From the NCBI RefSeq assembly GCF_001640805.2, contig NC_066845.1:21702307-21766306 (forward strand): 64,000 nt of DNA, given 5' to 3'. Both the position numbers and the translations under genes were made by a program. Positions 52,700 to 64,000 of the stretch are shown here, piece after piece. Numbering within the stretch: position 1 is the first letter of the stretch; each line of letters starts with the position of its first letter. The notes below the pieces were generated by a model. That model did no database searches, was not told where the DNA came from, and saw nothing but the letters and a program-made list of their open reading frames with translations. The DNA comes from Lates calcarifer. Its lineage: Eukaryota > Chordata > Actinopteri > Centropomidae.

Positions 52700-53165
52700 T
52701 GACAACACAGGTTGTGATCAGACTGTGTCAACAACAACAGTTTGTCAGCAATTACATAGAGAGGGATGTAATTGTAAGGTAGCAGTGAATTAACATTTGA
52801 GAGTTCAGTGGTGCAGAAACCACAGGTACTGGTCTACAGAGATGTGAAAAAAGTGATATCCTCCACAAGTGGGTGAGTACCTGTGTGGCGTACACTAAGA
52901 GAATGGCACGGGCTGAATGCTTGCACCCTACAGTGAGGGGATCAGGTGGCTCTGTTATGCTGTGGGGGCATTTTGCTGGAATGGTTTGGGTCACTACAAA
53001 TCAACACAATGTTGTTCTGAGTGATTGCTTTTATAATATTATAAAATATGTGGTGTTCAATCTCTCCAGCAGAGTCCAGAAACTTGGAGAATCAATGTCA
53101 AGGTGCATTGAAGCTGTTCTGGTGGCACATGGTGGCCTCACACTTTTCCTTTAAAATGTCACCTG
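52700..53165 (+). mobile_element. Second Tc1-like transposase remnant
   Basis: The 52873 frame gives AECLHPTVRGSGGSVMLWGH and FAGMVWV, matching the 'V..GGGS.M.WG' block between the first and second catalytic residues of Tc1-like transposases. Downstream 'SMSRCIEAVLVAHGG' resembles the C-terminal end. The part before it ('cagtggtgcagaaacc') also looks element-derived. It has no intact reading frame overall. Confidence 0.7.
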
Positions 53166-53169
53166 TCTG

Positions 53170-55100
53170 TATCTTCTATTTATTCTAGTTCCATGGTTGA
53201 TCAAACCATTACCCAGGAAACCATGGAGACATTTTAGTTGTTTATGTGATTTGTTTTATCTATTTATTTTGGGCACTTTATGCCTTTTACTAGATAACCA
53301 AGTAGAGAGCCCTCTTTAACCTTTCATCATGACCTGACATCATAATAAAATGAAATTAATTTGATCCTCTGGAGGCAATTGAAATGAGTCTGTCCTCAGT
53401 TCTAGAATAACAGCACATTTTATCAGCATGGTAACTTTTTTATTCCTCCATTAAAGGTTTTATAGTGGAAGTCAGAGTTGATGGATGAGCATCATGCACA
53501 TGATAAGTGCAAGTCATTGTCCTATCTCCAAACTGGCATCTTTTATCCATGACCAGTCCATTCCCAACATTAACCAGGTAGTCTGAGTTGCCTGAACCTG
53601 AATAAAAATAAGGCTTAACTGTTTTCATCCTATAACTGGCAATTCCAGATCAGAACCCTCCTATGCACCTCGATGGTATGAAGACTAATTGAGTATGCAG
53701 ATTCTCCACAGTCTGCTGTCACAATAGTAATCACAGGATTAACCCCCAAGTGAATTGAAGATATAATAAGAAACCAGTCCTCTAATTTACAGCAGTTTTG
53801 TATCAACAACTGCACTTGTAAAACAAGATTAAGATAATTAAAGATTGTACAAGAGATACCGACCAAATAAAGATTTAATATATATACTATATTAGCCTTA
53901 CCTCTGAGAACAAAAATCTATGAATACAACAGTTAAACATTAACTTATTGGAACAAATCTTGTAAACTGAATTACAGGAAAGCTATATTAACATTTAATG
54001 GACCCCACCTCCTCAAGGACAGTCAGTGGTCCGGAAAATTTTACCAAGGGTGATCATCCCAAGACCACGAGGAAGAGGTGTCTGCAGATAGAAAAACCTT
54101 CACTTTACTGCAGAGACTGAACCCAGCCAAGAGTCCAGCAAGTGACAGTACTCAAAGACAGTGAATTGATGTGAGAGTTTAACTTCAGTCTCATTTGTGT
54201 TTCCTGTCTTTAAAATTGTGTGGTGGCCTACAGCTGAGGACCCTCAGCTTTGTTCGTGTTTCCACACAATGACCCTCAGAAGCCTGACGGATCCTCAGCA
54301 GCCACCCACTGCTTCCTGTCTCAGCTAACAATAGACAGTTTGACGTTTCATAGCGCTTACCAAGCAAAATGCCCTGCTACAGTCAATTAATATCAATGCC
54401 AATGAAATGTGTATGCTGGAACCAATGTACATGTATACATGTGCAGTTAAATATAGACATCTCCAGAAACAGAGACGCCTACACAAGCCTACATTGTTTT
54501 AGCCAGTGTAGAAATAAACTGGCAATGTGTAAATATATGTATATGTTTATGATTATGTGCAGAAAAGTTCTGTTAGAGTTAGAATAACATGAAATATCAT
54601 ACATATCATACACCTAATTAGTCTAATATGTAATATATACCCATGGGTAATTGGGTAATAACTGTAAATAGTTATGGCATATAACAACTAATATGTGTTA
54701 TTAATATTATTGTTCTTCTGTTCATCTTTATTGTCAGACTGAAGGTCCACTAAAAATAGAAATAAAATTAAAATAACATTACTATCATCGTTGTTGTTGT
54801 TATTCTATTTAAATATAGCGACATTTGGGTGTGATGTGATTAAAACATACAACGTGCAGTTATTGTGTCTTATATTTTATGATAATGTCACTTATCCGAA
54901 GTCATCTAGGATTAAAAGTCAACTAAAGAACAAATGAACAACAAATCAATGAAAATATTCTCTTAAATTATCATCGTTAGCTTTACGGTCAGACCTGTGA
55001 TTTTAACAAACCGACAACACTAGGTTTTAATCTAATTTTTGCCGCTTCTGGTGTACGTGTGACTCCTCCATCAGCACCGCTCTGCTCTGCTGTCCAGGCA
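53170..55100. other. Intergenic DNA just upstream of nr5a1
   Basis: No coding sequence or recognised mobile element. The segment about 54180-54360 is non-repetitive and GC-richer than its surroundings, so it could be a distal regulatory element. That is a guess from composition. Confidence 0.6.
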
Positions 55101-55129
55101 TTTACACGGAAGAAGCAGCGAGCATCCGT

Positions 55130-55135
55130 CACGTG
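55130..55135 (+). promoter_or_regulatory. nr5a1: E-box (CACGTG) of nr5a1 promoter
   Basis: A palindromic CACGTG in the context GTCACGTGAC, about 300 bp before the first ATG. Mammalian SF-1 promoters depend on an E-box of this sequence bound by USF factors, with a CCAAT box close downstream. The same arrangement is seen here, 12 bp between the two motifs. Confidence 0.8.
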
Positions 55136-55147
55136 ACTCGGCGTCCA

Positions 55148-55152
55148 CCAAT
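55148..55152 (+). promoter_or_regulatory. nr5a1: CCAAT box of nr5a1 promoter
   Basis: CCAAT (context CACCAATAGCAGCG) directly downstream of the E-box, on the sense strand. No TATA box is visible between it and the first exon, matching the TATA-less mammalian promoter. Confidence 0.75.
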
Positions 55153-55177
55153 AGCAGCGAGGAAGCCTAACCTTAGT

Positions 55178-55184
55178 GATAAGG
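55178..55184 (+). promoter_or_regulatory. nr5a1: GATA-type site
   Basis: GATAAGG, 25 bp after the CCAAT box. GATA4 is a known partner in gonadal gene control, but this site is inferred only from sequence. Confidence 0.35.
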
Positions 55185-55209
55185 AAAGCACAGTAAAGAG
55201 AGAGCGTGC

Positions 55210-55432
55210 TGAAGGAGTTTCACTCTGAGCTCTTCAATGATCATCACACACCTAGTTCTGTCTTACCGGTTCTTAAGCCAGTATTAACATAGGCAGTGTT
55301 CTTCCGGATCTGTATTATTGTTATTTTTTTATTTTGTTGTACTCAGCAGCTCATTCAAGACTGCTGCAACACCTAGATTCACATTTTAATTATCAGACAA
55401 TCATCAGTCACTGGCTGCTGTCAGCTGTTCAA
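55210..55432 (+). other. nr5a1: nr5a1 5' UTR and transcription start zone (approximate)
   Basis: This is the sequence between the E-box/CCAAT promoter and the first in-frame ATG, bounded downstream by a clean GTAAGT donor at 55455. The transcription start is not visible; 55210 is a placeholder based on normal promoter spacing. At least one short upstream ATG occurs (55237). Confidence 0.5.
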
Positions 55433-59429
<3,997 letters not shown>

Positions 59430-59859
59430 GTGAGTACCAAGCCCTTTATCCCATCCTCATGCTCACACAGACAAACATGTACATATGCAAGTAGTGGAAA
59501 CAAGGTCACACTTTGAAGTTGCACTTAACATTTTTTTAAATAGAGACTCCAGTTCCTATAGCTACTGAAAGTTACAAAATAGGTTTAGTTTGTCTTCCTC
59601 CCATTAACATAGAAATGGGAAACCATCAATAAATAATTACATCTAGTAGTTTATGCAGCAATTCACAAAGAAGGTGGAGGGAAAAACTTTCTAAATATAA
59701 ATGAGTGACATATTGTGTAGAATGATGAGGGCAGTTCCATTTTTTCTGTTTGTTATTTTCTCTCACTTTTTCACTTGTTACATCAACGCTCCTGATTTCA
59801 TAACAATGATGTGTTTGAGTAAATGAAAAGGTTTAGGAGGCAAAAGACTTTGACATTCT

Positions 59860-59960
59860 ATTTTTCTCCCACTGTGATTCATCATGATGTCTGTATCATG
59901 AGTGTAATTAGCCCATCAATTATGATGGGAAATCATGAGGAAAATTGAATTTTGAAACTC
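59860..59960. promoter_or_regulatory. nr5a1: Candidate intronic regulatory element with homeodomain cores
   Basis: It is dense in TAATTAG, CAATTATGATGG and TCATGA-type motifs within 100 bp in nr5a1 intron 4. The call rests only on motif clustering. Confidence 0.2.
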
Positions 59961-60453
59961 CAAAAGACCGAAAAGCCAGAAAAATCCCAGGAATAGCAAA
60001 CTGAATAGCAAAATAAAAATACATATGAATGTTTCATGTGAATGTTATTTTTGCTATTCCACCAATACTGTCAAGATCGCATCAGTCTTTACTAATACAC
60101 TTAATGGTACTAATGAAAAACTGATGATTTCTGAAGATGATTTAATGTTGTTTTTGAGGAGAAGCTACATGACAACAGCTGATGTTCTGTTTATTACTGT
60201 AGGTGAAAAAAAACATTAATCACATTGATAATTAGAAGCTGTATTAAGGACATGTCACCCTGTTTTTCTTTTTCTATTTGTTACTTGTTCTCCAAGAGCA
60301 TAACATGCTATTGCCACTAAAAATAACAGGAACGTGGTTATATAACATTTGCTTTACTCAAAGGAATAAGAGAAGAAAGGTTGTTTTTAAGATGAGCTGA
60401 CTTGTCTTAGGTCTGTGTTAATAGAGTTCAGTCTTATGTTCCTTTTCTGTACA

Positions 60454-60469
60454 AAAAAAAAAAAAAAAC
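60454..60469 (+). repeat. Poly(A) run
   Basis: About 16 A residues in nr5a1 intron 4. Confidence 0.9.
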
Positions 60470-60991
60470 ATTCAAATGTGTTCAGAGTTGACTCATACAC
60501 CCACAATGTTCCCACACTTCACTCCAAGCCCATGCAGAGTGGACTCACTGTAGGCAACAACAGATTTTTATATGTTGTGAAAATCAATGTGCAGAGATGA
60601 GAAAGCTGCTTGAGGTAAATACTGTGATGGATTACCTGACATTGCCAGTGGGTTTTCATCATGGTAATGTCTGAAGACTAACTGGAAAACAATGTGATCT
60701 GCTGGACAAGAATATGAGTACACATGATCTGAATCAGCCTCAATTAAAATAGTGTATCAGATATTATTTAATTGTGCTGCACTATGACCATTTGATGTGT
60801 TGGGTTTTTCTTGCTTTGGTGTTTCACAACAACACACATGAACACACTGTGTTCAATGAGGTTCAATTGTAATGTTCAGAGAGAGATGCATGTTCTCCCT
60901 CATTACATCAACTGTTGCTTAATGTATTGTTACAGACAGCACATCATGATGTTTAATGTCTTCCCTTGGTGTTGAACAGTGGCTGATCAAA

Positions 60992-60992
<1 letters not shown>

Positions 60993-61055
<63 letters not shown>
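60993..61055 (+). repeat. (CA)31 microsatellite
   Basis: About 31 uninterrupted CA units in nr5a1 intron 4. Confidence 0.97.
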
Positions 61056-61057
<2 letters not shown>

Positions 61058-61979
61058 CTGAGGATAATGATTGGACATACATCAGTGTCTCTATCTTGGT
61101 TGTCTCTGTGAGCTGTGCCATAGACTCTCTGTCTCATTGGACAGTTTGGATGATTTAGTAACAGTCAAACTGACGTCTCGCGCCATAGAAATCAATATCT
61201 GTTGTTGTGATTAACTGTGCTGCTGCTGCGGACAATATGGCTGAATATCTCTACTGCTCCAAATGAAAATGGAAGATTCAAATTTTTTTCTGACAACTCA
61301 GGTTAGTTACACAGCAGTGAAGAAAATATTACCTGCTTCTATGAATGATGATAATGACAGCTTTTACCAGCAAACATCACCACAAACAAGCCCTGCTCAA
61401 ACTGATTCAGTTTAACCAGCAACAAAACACAGATTTCAGCCTTGGAAAGATTCCTTTCCTTGTTTTTTGATCAGATATTTCCTCAGGTACATTTGGAGCA
61501 GGTCTTCTCCTTTTCCTGCTTCACACTCATTCATTTACACACTCAGGGTTAGGCATGACATTTGAGGTCACTAAGAGCTGCACAATCTTCTACTGCTGGT
61601 CACTAATTTAACTATTTACATGAAAATTATTTGCTTATAACCATATTTTGGCTGGACTCTTACCATGTGGGATATGTGTGTAGCAAGGATCATCCAACTT
61701 AGCTCAGTAGAATTAAGCAGGACCTGATGAGCAGAACTGGATTACTTACCAGTGTGTCAAATGAATGCAGCATCTGTGTGGTTTCTGTCTGTGTGCATTT
61801 TCTGCTTGCACCAAAAGCAGCTGTATCTTTATGTAAATAGCAGGATGGATTTCTGATTCATATTTTGTGTCAGCAGACTGAAAGCAGCACAGAACATTCA
61901 GATCTTAAATCTGCCCCACAGTTACATATGTCGTATGTACTATATTTAGTTGTGTTAAAGGGTTGGTTCACCCAAATTA

Positions 61980-62007
61980 CAAAAAAAAAAAAAAAAAAAA
62001 AAAAAAG
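61980..62007 (+). repeat. Poly(A) run (A27)
   Basis: About 27 A residues following 'gttcacccaaattac', a phrase common before A runs in fish repeats. The rest of such an element is not clear. Confidence 0.85.
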
Positions 62008-63159
62008 AGCAAAAAAATGATTTAAGACAGAGCAGGATTACTGTACAAGTATCTTCATCAAGATTAACATTCTGATGTTCAGTGGTCTTTTGGTATCTTA
62101 TATTGACACTGAATTAGTGGTGTTGTGCAAATGACCACATCATAATAATGTTAAATATTTCATTTATTGTATGTATTACCCCACATACACAGTAGACACT
62201 GTGCTCAGTGGATTGCTCAAGTTACTAATTATAGAGATGAGAAATCAGAGAAGTCAGTAACTCAGATTCTGAGCAAATGCCATGGTTCTAATTGGCTAAT
62301 TTTCTTTGACTGATATAACACCACAGCAGAGTCCCCTGATACAACAAATAAGCTAATTAGTTAAACATCAGTACATTGTGTGTTCCTGTGATGGTAATGA
62401 TCTTATAAGTGATTTAAAATATATAATCTGCTCTCAGTGTCCAGATACCAAAGTATGAAACTGACCTGACTAGAATGATGATTGAGATCTTATTTTCTGA
62501 GAACATCATCATCTTTTTTATTGTTTCTTTTATACCATCCTTATCTCAGAAACAAAGACCACATTGTGGTGATGATGTGATTTGTTGCATCTTCTCAGAC
62601 TAACAACACAGAGGCTGCTCATCTTTCATTATCATGGAGCGGATACATAAAACTATTATAATGTGTTATGATTAAACCCTCCCTAAAACATGATTCTTTA
62701 TGCGTGGAAAAGTCCAATTTACTTGTCCACTTATTTCCAAATTATATCGACTCTAGTGATTTGTATTTTCTGTCAGAAACACCTACAGCTCTGTGTGATG
62801 GGGTCTCTGTTTTCACTCCAATGCACAGGAAGTAATGTGTTACAACAGAGTGATAACTGCAAACTCCTAAAGTATGTCTTGTGCTGCAAATTAAATTTTC
62901 TCAGTATTTATGACTGGGAGTGTAGAACAAAAAATCTGAGCACTGTTCATGAACAGTCTCAGTGGATCCCCTTAACATGTACATCTGTTATGATAATTAG
63001 GATAATCAATAATATTGCATGTCTCTCTTTTTTAAAAAAACATAAAGCAGGCTGTAGCAGCAAAATGTGAAAAACGGCTTTCTGGTTTTACACTTCTTTT
63101 TTGTAATATGACCTTCATGGTTTACACATCTAATGTATTTCTGTGACAGTCAGACCTTT

Positions 63160-63440
63160 TTTACTTACAGTGGAAAACCAACACGGACAGTGAGAACAAA
63201 GCTGTGACTATTTTGCCAAGAAAACCTCCCGCAGAAAGAGTTGTTTCCATGGGCTGGATTATTACATTCCATGCAGACGATAACGAGGGAATGTCAGCTC
63301 TCCTCTGCAGCTCTGTGCTGTGCTTGTCTACATTGTTATTAAATTGTGAGCAGAATGGAAGCTATTGATTGCTGCAATTCTCCAGAGGTGGCCTTTGTCG
63401 TGTCTTGTGTTTGACCTTCCATTCACCTGTTGAACATGGA
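63160..63440. promoter_or_regulatory. nr5a1: Candidate conserved non-coding block in nr5a1 intron 4
   Basis: Non-repetitive sequence with a TEAD-like ACATTCCA (63266-63273), an E-box-like CAGCTC/CTGCAG cluster and ATTGATTGCTGCAATT. Its composition differs from the AT-rich surroundings. Low confidence without alignment. Confidence 0.2.
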
Positions 63441-64000
63441 AGATGTTGCTGAGGAAGTTCACACAATGAACATCATAAATGTGCTGCTACTAGAGGCAGA
63501 GTGATGGAGACAGTCAATTTAAAAGTAACACGTCCAAGAAGATTTTGAAGAGTTTTGCTCAAAAATGGATGTAATAGATATCCACTCTGAGCTACAAAAC
63601 AGAGACACACTATTGGAAATAGGAGAAACACTTCTGAGAGAGACTGCATTTTTTAATACACTCAAGGTAAAACTTATTAAATATTAATATTTTCCGCTCT
63701 GTATCAAGTTAACGATGAACCTCAGGGAGGGATATTTTCTATGACTATAGTCATTCTAACCATAGTCTTGTATTTCTATTGCTCAACCCAACAGGTTTGT
63801 TGATGAGGTGCAGTTTGCCTATAGCAGGTCCATAAGCTTCCAAAATATGTTGTAAGCTTGAGTATTAGGATATTTAAATATATAAATTTTGCTGCTGTTG
63901 GACTAATAAAGAATTATCTTATCTCTTAAAGCAGGTCACTATGGCCATGCACAGCCTTTTCATCTCCAAAGTAGTTGGGGCTGGAGTAGGCTGGAGACTG

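Larger units (their letters stand above)
59430..64000 (+). other. nr5a1: nr5a1 intron 4 (continues beyond window)
   Basis: I looked for the next LBD exon (family motif resembling QMKLLQNCWSELL) and did not find it, so the intron is at least 4.57 kb. It contains a CA repeat, two A runs and two non-repetitive blocks listed as candidate elements. In mouse the fetal adrenal enhancer lies in intron 4 of Nr5a1 (established knowledge). Nothing here proves an equivalent. Confidence 0.75.

Noticed and set aside
59430..59516. Continuation of the nr5a1 exon 4 frame past FKELR
   Set aside because: A good GTGAGT donor sits at the canonical NR5A boundary and the downstream residues do not match the LBD, so this is intron read-through.
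60919..61137. 72-codon - strand frame of Cys-Val repeats
   Set aside because: Pure translation of the CA microsatellite.

Overview
The window is vertebrate nuclear DNA, almost certainly from a teleost fish. It has long AT-rich non-coding stretches, GT-AG introns (one only 110 bp), many CA/GT microsatellites, a tRNA-headed SINE, Tc1-like transposase remnants and several 3' tails typical of fish retroelements. Nothing looks prokaryotic: there are no operons, and most short ORFs are chance readings of introns and intergenic DNA.

Two nuclear-receptor genes lie head to tail on the + strand. The first is nr6a1 (germ cell nuclear factor, GCNF). Eight coding exons (23486-30957) run from the zinc-finger DNA-binding domain to the stop codon. 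The N-terminal exon(s) were not found and probably lie upstream of the window, so bases 1-23485 are read as 5' intron. The second is nr5a1 (steroidogenic factor 1, SF-1/Ad4BP). Four exons (55433-59429) cover the N terminus, the zinc fingers, the Ftz-F1 box, the hinge and the start of the ligand-binding domain. The remaining ligand-binding exons lie past the right edge. The same order and orientation (NR6A1 upstream of NR5A1) is known in mammals, which supports both calls. Sequence alone does not tell me which teleost paralogue (a or b) each is.

Layout: 1-23485, presumed nr6a1 intron with one SINE, microsatellites and a G-quadruplex tract; 23486-30957, nr6a1 coding exons, with a nested transposon in the fifth intron between recognised exons; 30958 to about 36.8 kb, probable long nr6a1 3' UTR with let-7 seed matches and a 129-bp near-perfect direct duplication; about 36.8-55.1 kb, intergenic DNA with retroelement and Tc1 debris; 55.13-55.45 kb, nr5a1 promoter (E-box plus CCAAT) and first exon; 55.45-59.43 kb, nr5a1 exons and introns; 59.43-64.0 kb, start of the large fourth intron.

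Functionally, GCNF is an orphan repressor of pluripotency genes that binds DR0 sites. SF-1 is the master activator of steroidogenic and gonadal genes and binds a single extended half-site. Both read related AGGTCA-type elements. I found no new multi-gene system. The most useful observations are the coding first exon of nr5a1 with a weak start ahead of a strong one, GU-rich tracts at several splice sites, the 3' UTR duplication, the lengthened GCNF C terminus and the nested transposon.
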